Assembly (NCBI GenBank): GCA_965240325.2 | Contig: OZ251227.1 | Span: 186,001 to 250,000, forward strand | Direction of reading: 5' to 3' | Source: Rebecca billardiae RCC1528 | Lineage: Eukaryota; Haptophyta | DNA: 64,000 bases | Shown here: positions 1-12,919 of the stretch, piece by piece | How positions within the stretch are numbered: the first letter of the stretch is position 1 | Layout: each line of letters opens with the position of its first letter | Translations under genes and position numbers: made by a program | Notes under the pieces: model-generated | Databases searched by the model: none | What the model saw: the letters and a program-made list of their open reading frames with translations, nothing else | Told to the model about the DNA's origin: nothing

Positions 1-2
1 GC

Positions 3-410
3 TCGCGTGCCAAGCTGTGGCCCACATGGCGCGTGACGCACGCGCACGACATCGTTCCGCACCTGCCGCCGCGCAACTGGCTGGTGCCGTACGTGCTCAC
101 ATACGAGCATCACACGCGCGAGGTCTGGTACGACAACTACACCGACAGCACGCACCACATCGTGTGCAACGGCACCAATGGCGAGGACTTTGCCTGCGCT
201 GACTCGGTGTGGGTGTACCAGCTCTCGGTGAGCGACCACCTGCACTACCTCGACCAGCCGGTCTCGAGCTACGCATGCTCGGCAGCCGGCGCGCCAGGGC
301 GGATGGCGATGCCATTGATGACGACGAGCGCACGACGACGCGCGCGGGCTCTGATGCCAGGGCCTCCCGCTGGGGCCGTCGGAGGGCCTCGTGTAACGAC
401 TACGCGATGA
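3..410 (+). CDS. Class-3 (fungal-type) lipase, C-terminal part only
   Basis: The frame is open from the window edge to a TGA at 408-410, so only the C terminus (about 135 residues) is visible. It reads [15 protein letters not shown], the conserved block that follows the catalytic Asp loop in class-3 lipases (fungal lipases have an almost identical HxxDIVPxLPPR segment), and later VSDHLHYL, which fits the catalytic His region near the end of the fold. Between them lies a cysteine-containing stretch ([10 protein letters not shown]) compatible with a disulphide in a secreted enzyme. By family it would hydrolyse ester bonds of acylglycerols. The last ~45 residues after DHLHYL are Ala/Arg-rich and may be read-through of a final intron or simply a poorly conserved tail. 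The nucleophile-elbow Ser lies outside the window. Confidence 0.75.
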   Translation, partial: SRAKLWPTWRVTHAHDIVPHLPPRNWLVPYVLTYEHHTREVWYDNYTDSTHHIVCNGTNGEDFACADSVWVYQLSVSDHLHYLDQPVSSYACSAAGAPGRMAMPLMTTSARRRARALMPGPPAGAVGGPRVTTTR

Positions 411-3897
<3,487 letters not shown>

Positions 3898-4281
3898 ATG
3901 GCGGTGGCGAAGGAGGACGCGGTGGTGGACGTGGACGTCACGCAGTCCGAGCTGCACTGGCTCATCCACCTCCTCTCTGCACTCGACCCGCCGCCGTCAC
4001 CGACGGCGCAGCAGCTGGCGGCGGCGATGGTGGCGGGCGCGGCCGCGGCCGAGGCGGGCGCGCGCCGCGCGCGCCGCTGCGGCGGCGTGGAGCGGCGGGA
4101 GCTGAGCGGCGCGCTGCTGCACACGCAGTCACGCTGCGCACGTGCTGCAGACGCTGTACGAGCGCGCCACCGCCGACGCCGTCGCGCCGCCGCTGCCCCC
4201 GCCGCACCGGCACCGTCCGACCGTCCGACCGTGTCGTCACAAGCCGCGGCTGCTGCTCACATTCACAAGCTCACTAGCTAG
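3898..4281 (+). CDS. Possible small protein or last exon, unrecognised
   Basis: An ATG at 3898 opens a 127-residue frame. Its first ~75 residues look protein-like rather than compositional: an acidic start, then TQSELHWLIHLLSALDPP, then an Ala-rich probable helix. The remainder is Arg/Ala/Pro-rich. The frame is also open upstream of 3898, so this may be a 3' exon. I do not recognise a family, and the high GC keeps several frames open here, so this is only a candidate. Confidence 0.3.
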   Translation: MAVAKEDAVVDVDVTQSELHWLIHLLSALDPPPSPTAQQLAAAMVAGAAAAEAGARRARRCGGVERRELSGALLHTQSRCARAADAVRARHRRRRRAAAAPAAPAPSDRPTVSSQAAAAAHIHKLTS

Positions 4282-4414
4282 TAGCTGCGTGATGGTGACT
4301 AGCCACTAGGGCCGTGCGCCCTCAACTTCGTTGTTCACTACCCGAAGATCGGCGTAGCCGATCATTTATATATTAATAGTATTAAACAATATAATATATA
4401 TATATATCGATTAT

Positions 4415-4525
4415 ATCGTCTCTCGATCTCTCTCTCTCTCTCAGTCTCTGAGTCTCAGCTCTAGCTCTCTCTCTCTAGCTTTACTCTCTCTCCGTCTCTC
4501 TCTGCTCTCTCTCTCTCTCTCTCTG
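4415..4525. repeat. CT-rich simple-sequence tract
   Basis: Imperfect (CT)n runs interrupted by AG and GTC steps, just downstream of the 3' end of the minus-strand sulfotransferase-like gene. It probably lies in or just past that gene's 3' UTR. Confidence 0.85.
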
Positions 4526-4533
4526 CATATTAA

Positions 4534-5887
4534 TTAGACGGTCGTGCCAAGCTGCTCGAGCACGCGCTGCCAGCGGTGATCGCGCAGCGCGGCATGCGAG
4601 TCTGCGGAGCACAGCCTGTGCTCGGTGCGCGCGCGCGTGAAGGCGTCTCGTAGGCGCGTCGCGACGTGCCACGTTGGCAGCAGCCGCCGCTCCTCGGCCG
4701 CTGAGTAGCGCAGCAGCTCCTGCGCCTCGCGCTCCGCCAGACAACGCAGCCTGATGGGCGCCCCCCAGCGCTGGGCCAGCCGGTCGGCGTGTGCCGACAC
4801 GTTGTTGAACGTGACGCCGCGGAGCTTGCCGTGCAGCGCTGCAGCCGCAAGGATGTCGAGCGTGTGCATGCGGCGCGCAGGCGTGGAGGGGTTGTCGTGC
4901 TGTGCGGCGGTGGCAGCCTGGCTGCGTCCCTCGCGCATCGCCTGGCACGCGCCGGCCGCGTGCATGAGCTCGCACAGCAGCTCCGTCATGAGCGCAGCGC
5001 TGCCACCCGCGCTGGCGTGCAGGTTGAGTAGCCGCACCGTGCCTCCGCCCGGCGCGAGCGCGCGGTGCAGCCGGTCGTGCGCTGGCCCCGTCCAGCTGGC
5101 GCGGATGGTACGCAGCCTGGTCGCCGTGGCACTGCTCCCGTGCGGGCTCGCCAAGAAGTCTACCAACGGCGTGTGCTTCTGCGCCGCTTGGAGGAGTGGC
5201 ACGTCGATGTGCGCCGAGGCGCGGTGCTCGTCTTTGAACCACTGGTTGTGCATGCTCACCATCCACTCTGCCACATGCGCGCGCGCGGGAAGGCAGTGGG
5301 TTGGGTGGACTGACCGCAGCCCATGAGCGGCAGCCGCTGCGCACTGTCAGCACGCACGGCCCATGCACGCGCGCGTGCGCACCGAAGAAACGCCTGTACA
5401 CAAGCACAGCATGCACACGGAACGGCGGGCTGAAGATTCCCAGCATCTCGTGTACGCGCAGCTTGACCGAGGCGAAGCTCTCGCCCGACAGAAGCAGCGA
5501 ATGCCCACGCGCAGACGCTGCAGACACGGCCTCCTGCAGGGCGGGGCGCAGCTGCCGGAGCCAGCGCGGATCCGAGGTCGACGGCGCCTGCTGGAGCGCT
5601 AGGGCAGCATACTCGTGCCGCTTGAGCACGTCGCCGTCTGGTCGGAGCGGGATTGCCGTCGGCACATCCACGCCGTCGGCTGCGAGTGTGCTGCGCATGC
5701 GCGCGTCAAAGATGGCGGCTTGCATCGCGGTGCTCGACGTCTTCCACGGCCCAGCGAGCAGCCAGCAGTCTTGCCACGCGCTGCTCGCTGCGCCCAACGA
5801 TGACGCATTCCCTCGCGTGGCCCTGCCCCTGACTGTATGGAGAGAGAACAAAATTGTGAGAAAGGCGAGCCGCCGCCGGGCCGCCAT
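4534..5887 (-). CDS. Sulfotransferase-like secretory-pathway protein, two exons
   Basis: The coding sequence is complement(join(4534..5267,5383..5887)), 412 residues. The 115-bp intron (5268-5382) has a GT donor (GTGCGC) and an AG acceptor (TGGCAG). Splicing joins VYRRFF to EWMVSMHNQW, restoring a motif typical of algal sulfotransferase-like proteins. The start ATG at 5887 is followed by RRRLAFLTILFSL, a likely signal peptide or anchor, suggesting a Golgi/ER location. Residues 46-56 (GPWKTSSTAMQ) resemble the 5'-phosphosulfate-binding loop that binds PAPS, and VLVYRRFFEW near residues 161-170 sits where the 3'-phosphate-binding segment is expected. The substrate is unknown; cell-surface glycans are the usual targets of such enzymes. 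The gene is head-to-head with the gene at 5991. The family call rests on two short motifs. Confidence 0.65.
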
Positions 5888-5990
5888 GCTGATGACTGTC
5901 GAAAGGTACTGTCTTACTGAACCGGGGCCATACAGTACGACCATACTGCTTGCGCTGATTCTCGATCTGCGCTGTACAGTGTTGATCAGG
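5888..5990. promoter_or_regulatory. Putative bidirectional promoter (103 bp)
   Basis: This is the whole interval between the start codons of the divergent genes at 5887 (-) and 5991 (+). I see no TATA box. Promoter function is inferred from position only. Confidence 0.4.
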
Positions 5991-7790
5991 ATGCGCGACG
6001 CCCGGCCCAAGCGCCGGAGGCGCCCCAGTCGCGACCGAGCCCGCGCACGCCCTCCCCAAGTTGATGGCCGGCCGGGCGCAGCGTGCGCGACAGCCGCGCT
6101 CCTGGCGGCGATGGCCGCCTCGGCCGCGGGGCAGGTGAACACCTCGAGCCCGGCGTCGACGCGTGCAAGCGCGATGAGCGCTCCGCCGGCTGCTGCACCC
6201 GGTGTCCCGTTGGAAGCAGCCGGCGCGCGGGCGGTCGAGTTCGAGGCGACGCTCATGCGCCACGCGTGTGGGATTGGCGCGCCGCACTGCGGCATTCGCG
6301 GCTGCCGCGACGCGGCCCATCGCTTCTACTACCGCGCGCACCCCGCCCACACGGCGGGCACCGAGCTGTGCTCGCTCGACAACGTCACCGCCGCGCTGGC
6401 CCCGGGGAGCGGCGCGCTCACGCGGTACGTCACGGCGGTGTACGGCGAGGAGGCCGACCCGGCGGCGAGCAGCGCGCGCGACGCGTGGTTCGCGCGCCGG
6501 CTCCGCGACTTCGTCCAGGTGCTGTACCTCGAGCACCTGCCGGAGCCGCTGCTGCGCGCGTGCCGGTGGCCGCCCCACCCCGAAGGCGCGGACAGCGTGT
6601 ACGCGCTGCACGGCATCATCGCGCAGCCGGCGGGCACGCTGTGGGTGTACCGGCTGCCGATCCCCCCCGCGTGCGCGCACGCGCCGAACGAGCTGCGCAT
6701 GCCCAGCCCCGCCTCCGTCGGCCCTCTGCGCGCGCACGAGCGCACCTCCCCGTACGTGGAGGTGACGCACGCATGGGCGGACGGCGCGCACGCGCTCGAG
6801 GGCCGCGCGCTCTGGATGTACATGGCGGTGGGCAGCGGGCTGTGGTACAAGCTGCCGGCGGCGCTCGTGCCGGGCGACGTGGTCAACGTCGACAAGGCCG
6901 CCCTCGAGGACGACACGCGGCGCGCGCAGCTGCAGACGGCGCTGCGCGCGCGCGGCGGCGCGGACACGGCCGTGCGCGTGCGGTGCGAGCGCTTCAGCCG
7001 CGCGCCCCGCCTCGAGCTCGTCTCGCTGCGGAGGGTGCCACTGGTCGCGCCGCCGGCCGGCGGGGGCGGGGGCGAGCGTGCAGCGGCCGAGCGCCCGCGC
7101 GCGCTGCCGTCGGACGCGTGCGCGCGCCACTTTGCTGGCGGCTGGCCGCCGCGGCCGAGTGCGTGCGCGTGCGCGTGGGACGAGGGCGGGGCGCTGTGGC
7201 CGCGCGCGCTCTCGTGCGCGGGCCGCGCGGCGAGTACGCCGGCTGTCTACCTGCCAGCATCGCTCTATCGCTTCAACTACTCGTTCCCGGAGCTGCCAGG
7301 TGGATCCGTCTCCCAACCGCCACCGAGTGCTCCGAGTGCCCCGCGTGCTCGCGGGCATCGTCGGCGCAGCAAGCCTGGCGGATCGCGCAGGGCGCCCGCG
7401 GCCAAGCGGCCCTTCACCACCGTGAAGTGGACGGCTGCACACCGCCGCCCGCCGCCGTCCCGGGCGGGCGGGCGGGCAAAGGCGAAGGCAGGGCCGGCGC
7501 GAAAGGCGCCTCGTCCGTTCACCGTCGTCGCGGCTCGGAGCGGACGAGAGCTCGCAGCGCAGCCGGCTCGTATCAAAAACAGCAGGGCATCGAACACGTC
7601 AACGCCCTCAGAGTCGGCACCGTCATCATCGTCATCCGCGGAGGCCTCGTCGGGCGACCATCATGAGCAGCACGACCACTGTCAGATGATCGACAATTCG
7701 ACAAATGACGACCTGGCGCCGCGTGCTTCCAGCCCTGCGTCGTCGCCGACCACGGCGTTGATTCACTGGCACCGGGCAACGACGGCCTGA
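5991..7790 (+). CDS. Unrecognised, probably secreted or anchored protein
   Basis: The frame is open far upstream, but the upstream part lies over the antisense gene. The ATG at 5991 gives 599 residues. The leader is Arg-rich followed by a hydrophobic Ala segment (ACATAALLAAMAASAAG), compatible with an N-terminal anchor or signal. The central ~300 residues have biased, conserved-looking sequence: CGIGAPHCGIRGC, RFYYRAHPAHTAGTELC, ALHGIIAQPAGTLWVYRLP, ALWMYMAVGSGLWYKL, PGDVVNVDKAAL. Paired cysteines suggest disulphides. The last ~130 residues are basic and low in complexity with two RPFT-V repeats. I cannot assign a family or a function. A missed intron near the C terminus is possible. Confidence 0.6.
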   Translation: MRDARPKRRRRPSRDRARARPPQVDGRPGAACATAALLAAMAASAAGQVNTSSPASTRASAMSAPPAAAPGVPLEAAGARAVEFEATLMRHACGIGAPHCGIRGCRDAAHRFYYRAHPAHTAGTELCSLDNVTAALAPGSGALTRYVTAVYGEEADPAASSARDAWFARRLRDFVQVLYLEHLPEPLLRACRWPPHPEGADSVYALHGIIAQPAGTLWVYRLPIPPACAHAPNELRMPSPASVGPLRAHERTSPYVEVTHAWADGAHALEGRALWMYMAVGSGLWYKLPAALVPGDVVNVDKAALEDDTRRAQLQTALRARGGADTAVRVRCERFSRAPRLELVSLRRVPLVAPPAGGGGGERAAAERPRALPSDACARHFAGGWPPRPSACACAWDEGGALWPRALSCAGRAASTPAVYLPASLYRFNYSFPELPGGSVSQPPPSAPSAPRARGHRRRSKPGGSRRAPAAKRPFTTVKWTAAHRRPPPSRAGGRAKAKAGPARKAPRPFTVVAARSGRELAAQPARIKNSRASNTSTPSESAPSSSSSAEASSGDHHEQHDHCQMIDNSTNDDLAPRASSPASSPTTALIHWHRATTA

Positions 7791-8001
7791 CGAACCGCCG
7801 GTCCGAAACAGCACTGGGCTGCACTGGCTGGCAGGCAGCGCTGTGACAGTGTGAGCGCATGCGGGCTAAGGCCTCCGCCGCGGGACGGTCGGGGTCGGAG
7901 CTGGCGCCTGCTGCACTGATGCATGACTATAGCAGCAGCCGTACTATATATATATATATACAACTTGAACTACGACTACGACTATGCACTACGCGCTAAT
8001 A

Positions 8002-8032
<31 letters not shown>

Positions 8033-8466
8033 GCGCAATGATGAGTGACGATATATATACTCATCATCATATATTCTGGTGATGAACACATCATCAGCGC
8101 GCGCTATTTTATATTAAAAATAGTTTATTTAATTCGGATATATTATTCATCAAAGCTCCAGCTGCGAGACCCAGCTCCGACCCCCTTATTAAAGGCCGTT
8201 AATTGTGTGTCCAATACTGCTGTCCAAAGTAATACCGGAGTAGGAATACGAAGAATGAGGCCGCGCCCGAAAGGTTTTTTGATTAGGCACGCCTTGGGAA
8301 TCGAGAACGCATGTCGTTACCTTTTTGAGCGCGCCTCATAGGGACGTCGTTGCGCGATTCCCACCTATTTGTTGACGCTTTTCTACGACTATCCGCTCCC
8401 ACGGTTGAGGAACCGCGACGAGTGCTTTCGCCGCCGCGCCGCGTGCGCTCGGCACACACGATTGAG
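7791..8466. other. AT-richer intergenic region
   Basis: Contains a short (TA)n run at about 7945-7960, the TAA-rich microsatellite at 7998-8032, and roughly 250 bp of A/T-rich sequence without a recognisable gene. Confidence 0.6.
7998..8032. repeat. (TAA)n microsatellite
   Basis: About eleven AAT/TAA triplets in a row, ending just before TGGCGCAATG. Confidence 0.95.
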
Positions 8467-8829
8467 AATGACGAACGAGCTCAGCGCGCTGATGCAGGAG
8501 GCAAAGGCCGCGCGCGACACGTAGAATGGCGCTCAGCCGACGTGGCTCGACGACGCTGCTGGCACTCGCGCTCGCACACACTGACACTGTCGTGCGCGAC
8601 GAGGATCAGCTGGCCGCGGGCCTCCGCCGAACCCAGCGCCAGATGCCATCGTCGGCGTGACGGCGTCGCGAGGTGCTGCGCCGATCTGATCTGGCGGAGA
8701 TCCAGCGGCACGTGGTGGCGATCAAGCAGCCGCAGCCGCATCAGATGACGTGGACGAACAGCCTCATGGAGAAGCTTGTACCACAAGCCTACCATAAGCC
8801 AGCCGCTCGCCGACTTGCCCGACTACTAT
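8467..8829 (+). pseudogene. Fragments of a possible coiled-coil protein gene
   Basis: Three protein-like pieces lie in order on the plus strand in different frames. The first is MTNELSALMQEAKAARDT from 8467, ending in TAG. The second is a frame starting ATGGCGCTCAGC near 8526 that includes RDEDQLAAGLRRTQRQM. The third, from about 8691, is SDLAEIQRHVVAIKQPQPHQ, continuing through MTWTNSLMEKLVPQAYHK to a TAG near 8829. Helix-forming character and the clean series suggest a decayed gene or exons with unrecognised introns. No family is assigned. Confidence 0.3.
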
Positions 8830-9563
8830 AGCTAGTACTACTCGCGCTGGCTCGTCATCAACGGGCGCGGCCTTCGAGCCGTCACCCGCGCCGCCCGCGG
8901 CGCGCGGCGCATCGCGGAGGTGCGTGCCCGCCGGCGCGAGCTGCACGAAACAACATGCACACCGACGCGAGCCGCTTGTACCACGTCGTGCCCGACGGGC
9001 CGTGCTCAGCGACGGCTGCAAGTCTACGCCGTGCAGGTTGTGCCCTGCGCAGCTCGCCCCGCGCCTGCAGACCGGTGGGCCATCCGCGGTGCGTGCCGTT
9101 GCCGCGCTGTCGTGCCCAAGCGGCCGTGCGCAGCGACGCGACTGCATCGACGCGCGTCGGCCGTGCGCCTCGGTGGGCCTTGCTAAGAACCGCGGTGGCG
9201 GTGCCGGCGCCGCGGACCGCGGTGCGGGCCGCGCTGCCGCGCCTCTCGCGCACTACGCAACCGCGGCGCGCCACCGGATGATACCGTGAGTCAGCGCTGA
9301 ACGGCCAACTCGTCCCATCGTCGTCGGGTCTGCCGGCCCTAACCAGCTTCTCCGTCGCGTCCGAGACGCACTGTGTTCGACCAGCCCCACCGGGACAAGG
9401 CCGCCAGGCCCCCGCTGTTTACATCACTCGTCGGCTCATCTGTCATCAGCTACTACGTCTACGGACAGTACGGTACGACTCTCGTGGCGAATATTACTAC
9501 GCGACGCGCCGCTGATGATGCTACCTGATATAGTAGTGCTGGTACAGTAGAGAGAGAGACGGA

Positions 9564-9654
<91 letters not shown>

Positions 9655-10116
9655 GAGTAGTATAGTTGTATACATATATATAGTAACGTTAGCACTATAG
9701 CAGCAGTGTCAGCAGTCAACTGTCGAGTGCCATGCCTGGCAGGCACTGCCACGTCGTGACTCCGTCTCCGACTCTGACTCTCTGAGTGCCAACTCTCGTG
9801 AGCGGCGTGAGCCGGTGACGGGGCGTGACGGTGAATCACCGCGGCGGTGGGCACCCGCTCACACCGCTGGCCGGCTCGTCAGAGTTACCGCGGCTGCGCC
9901 GGGCTGCGTCCGCCCCACCCACGCGCGCAGGCCGCCAGCGCCGCCCAGGTGGCCAGTGGCCGCCAGGCCGCTGCGCCTGCGGCGTGGCCCCGGCGGCCCG
10001 GCGGCGGCGCGGCCCATGAGCCCCGGGGCTCGGGGCCTCTGGCCCGGACCGCGCCGGTGCCCTGCCTGTCCATGGGTGGTGGAGTACACTGTGCAGTCTA
10101 CAAGGACAAACTAGTA
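8830..10116. other. Intergenic DNA with GA microsatellite and GC-rich block
   Basis: No supportable gene. It holds the (GA)n tract at 9549-9652 and a very GC-rich GGCC/CCGG block at about 9880-10075. Confidence 0.5.
9549..9652. repeat. (GA)n microsatellite
   Basis: A nearly pure GA run interrupted by GAC and ATGA steps in its first 40 bases. It generates false (SL)n and (RE)n ORFs. Confidence 0.95.
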
Positions 10117-10163
10117 GTACAGTTTACTCAGAATAGGAGACGCAAACAGCTCAGGCAGGCGAG
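10117..10163 (+). repeat. 47-bp dispersed repeat, copy 1
   Basis: It begins GTACAGTTTACT and ends CTCAGGCAGGCGAG. It matches 44 of 47 bases of the reverse complement of 30851-30897. Confidence 0.85.
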
Positions 10164-10254
10164 TACAGTGAAGTACGACGTCATGGGAGTCAAGGTTCCC
10201 GCGCCCCAGTGGGCGCGCTCGTCAGATGTTGGCACACAGATTTCTGACCCGCGC

Positions 10255-10577
10255 CATGCGGCGGCGGCGGCGATGGCGTGCTCTGCTGGCGGGGCGAGCG
10301 CACGGGGCACGGCGCTGCGGGCGTGGATGTGCCCGTGAAGCCGGCGCGTGCGGACGGGCTGTTGCGGGAGAGCATCCGGCGCCCTCCTGCGCCGCGCGAC
10401 TTGCGCCACGCCTCTTTGTTGGCCTCGGCTCGGGGCAGCGCGCACGCGCGCGCCGCCTCAAGGCCAGCCTTGCCTCGCAGCAGCCGACCGCGCGGGCGCC
10501 GTGCGCGGCGTGGGCGGGGTGGAACGGGCTCTGCTGCCGGGCGAGATGGCGACACTATGGGCACACGCAATGCCGCC
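10255..10577 (+). repeat. Left arm of a ~320-bp imperfect inverted repeat
   Basis: Pairs with 10839-11160 in reverse orientation. The translations of the arms run in parallel (for example the shared run RRCGRGCAR followed by GACGRAV), and I estimate about 90 percent nucleotide identity by eye, with small indels. The 261-bp spacer (10578-10838) contains no gene I can support. It is most likely a foldback-type or nested repeat. Confidence 0.85.
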
Positions 10578-10838
10578 CCGCAGCGCCGCGAAAGGGCACG
10601 AGAACGGATCTGCAGAAGCTGTTGACGAGTGCTGATCACTTGTCGTGCCCGAAAGCCAGACCTGAGCTCGAAGAAGATGATGAAAGAGCATCAGCGCGAG
10701 GAAAGCGTCGCATCCAGCTCTTCTGCATGACCACGCGGTGGTGAACATCCATGCAAGAGTAGAGGCCGGGCTCACCATTTGTGACCAATCGAAGTGGCAT
10801 GCAAACGGACCGACGACACGCTCGTCAAGACGTGACGG

Positions 10839-11160
10839 GGCGGCATGGCGTGCGCATATGACGTCGCCATCTCGCCTGGCAGCAGAGCCCGTTCCTCCCC
10901 GACCACGCCGCGCACGGCGCGCGCGCGGTCGGCTGCGGCGCGGCAAGGCTGGCCTTGAGGCGGCGCGTGCGCGCGCGCTGCCCTGAGCCGAGGCCAAAGA
11001 GGCGTGGCGCAAGACGCGCGGCGCAGGAGGGTGCCGGGTGCTCTTCCGCAACAGCCCGTCCGCACGCGCCGGCTCCGCGGGCACATCCACGCCCGCAGCG
11101 CCGTGCCTCGTGCGCTCGCCCCGCCAGCGGAAGACGCCATCGCCGCCGCCGCCGCCGCGA
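10839..11160 (-). repeat. Right arm of the ~320-bp imperfect inverted repeat
   Basis: Reverse-orientation partner of 10255-10577. Its outer end stops about 28 bp before the start codon of the ATP-grasp gene at 11188, so the repeat occupies that gene's promoter-proximal region. Confidence 0.85.
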
Positions 11161-11187
11161 GCTTGCATGCGCAATCATTGTCACGCA

Positions 11188-12666
11188 ATGGCCGCGCCGC
11201 CCGGCGTGGCCGCGTTTCAGGCGGCCACGATACCCAACCGCTGGGCGCTGGTAGCGGTGGCCGTGCTCGCCGTCGCGCAGCTTGCGCACGGTGTGCCCCA
11301 TCACCCCCCTGGGCAGCCGGCGGTGCGTACGCGCTTCTGCCACACCGACGCCGAGGTGACTCGGGCGAGGGGGCATTGCGTGTTCGTGAGGAATCACTTG
11401 CAGGAGTACCTCTACAGCCGGCACCGGCGCTGGCAGGCCGCCAGAGGCCACCGTGCCCGCGGGAACGACGAGGTCATGATGCATCTGCTCAGCGTGCTCA
11501 ACTTTGACAAGACGGCCTTTCATCATTTCGCGCATGCGCTGGGCTTGCCCATCCCACAGCGTCGGGCGTGCGTGAGCACGCCGGAGGCCCTCGAGGCGGT
11601 GATGGCGCAGCAAGGCACTGACAAGACGCGTGCACCACTCGTGGTCAAGCGTTCGCGGGGGACGCACGCAGCGCAGGTGTTCATCTTGAAGAACGGCCGC
11701 GAGCTGCTGCGCAAGAAGCCCATGACGCCCAAGGACGTGATCCGCGCGTTCAGATCGCCCGAGACCGATTTCAAGACGCTGGCGGCGCAGACGTACTTCC
11801 GCAAAAGCACGACTGGGAAGAACATCGACAAGTTCACGTACATCGCGGAGGACGCCATCATGGACCGCGCGCGTCGCACGTTCGCGCGCGACGTCAAGCT
11901 GCACGCGTTTGGAAAGAACGTGCCCCACCTGGTGTACATCACGGGGCGCACCACGCACGGCTTCCGCTTCGACGGCGGCTGCCTCATGTGCCAGCACACG
12001 CGGCACGGCTGCGTGGATCGGTCGAACCCGGTGGAGTGCTACGTGGTCGATCCCGAGCTCAAGTACGGCGCGGCCTCCACTGACCCGCGCACGGGCGAGC
12101 ACGTGGCCCTCAAGCTTCCCCCCAGCGCGGAGCTGATGCACCGTGTGGCCGCAGTGATCGGGGGCGCACTCGGCGTCTTCGTGCGCGTCGACTTCTTCGA
12201 GCAGCCCGTCCGGCCCGTGCTGGCCGAGCTCACCTTCTTCCCCGCAACGCCGATGAACGGCCAGACGTACTACAAGGACTACGTCGGCCAGCTCGGTCTC
12301 TTGCTCGGCTCGTTCTGGAAGGGGGCGGAGGGCGGCGGCCACGTGCCGCGGCTGCCGTGCTGGCTGCCCAAGGACTTTGAGAAGGTTCTCATGTCCTGCC
12401 GCGGACTGGACGGGCGGAACGTCTCGCAGCTCGCCGATGAGCACTGCACCGACTCCGCGAGCGATCAGTACGACAGGGAGAAGTGGCTGAAGGCAGCCGA
12501 CCACATCGCGTGGTGGTATCGGTGGCAGGCCGCGCGCGCAGATCGGTTGCAGTCGGCGAATCGGCGGAACGCATCGGCATCGGGCACGAGCAGCGGCGCG
12601 CATGCAGCAGCAGCTCAGCACGGCAACACGTCACATGTCGACTTCACAAACGATGACTACCAATAA
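11188..12666 (+). CDS. TupA-like ATP-grasp domain protein, secreted or membrane-anchored
   Basis: 492 residues from the ATG at 11188 (an in-frame ATG at 11167 would add seven). Residues ~18-35 (NRWALVAVAVLAVAQLAHG) are a signal peptide or anchor. The core resembles TupA-like ATP-grasp proteins. APLVVKRSRGTHAAQVF carries the probable ATP-binding Lys. The C-terminal metal/ATP-binding block is FVRVDFFEQPVRPVLAELTF, matching the family pattern RVDhh-x(6-10)-h-ELTFxP. Family members are ligases, or related enzymes of polysaccharide or teichuronopeptide synthesis, and are common in bacterial and algal glycan clusters. A role in extracellular or Golgi glycan modification is inference. A Cys-rich insert (CLMCQHTRHGC) is unusual. 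The C-terminal tail is low in complexity. Confidence 0.65.
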   Translation: MAAPPGVAAFQAATIPNRWALVAVAVLAVAQLAHGVPHHPPGQPAVRTRFCHTDAEVTRARGHCVFVRNHLQEYLYSRHRRWQAARGHRARGNDEVMMHLLSVLNFDKTAFHHFAHALGLPIPQRRACVSTPEALEAVMAQQGTDKTRAPLVVKRSRGTHAAQVFILKNGRELLRKKPMTPKDVIRAFRSPETDFKTLAAQTYFRKSTTGKNIDKFTYIAEDAIMDRARRTFARDVKLHAFGKNVPHLVYITGRTTHGFRFDGGCLMCQHTRHGCVDRSNPVECYVVDPELKYGAASTDPRTGEHVALKLPPSAELMHRVAAVIGGALGVFVRVDFFEQPVRPVLAELTFFPATPMNGQTYYKDYVGQLGLLLGSFWKGAEGGGHVPRLPCWLPKDFEKVLMSCRGLDGRNVSQLADEHCTDSASDQYDREKWLKAADHIAWWYRWQAARADRLQSANRRNASASGTSSGAHAAAAQHGNTSHVDFTNDDYQ

Positions 12667-12919
12667 CCAACCACTCGACGACTGCGCCCGCCATGCGGAA
12701 GAATTGATGACACTTATATTGACAGTGAAGGGACCAATGAAAAATAAAGGGGGGTGCTGGGATCCGGGCGGGCCCAGCCCGATCGGCTGCCCGGACGCCC
12801 AGTGGCCACGACGAACGCGGAGTCGCGGACGTCGATTCGTCGTCCCAGCTGGTGGAATCGCGAGGCGCAGCTCGGGCGCTGAACGTCCCGCGGGCGGCGT
12901 CGCGCGCGCGTGCACCACC

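Noticed and set aside
4481-6295. 604-residue single-exon minus-strand ORF
   Set aside because: It reads through a GT-AG intron at 5268-5382 into a wrong frame and starts inside the neighbouring plus-strand gene.
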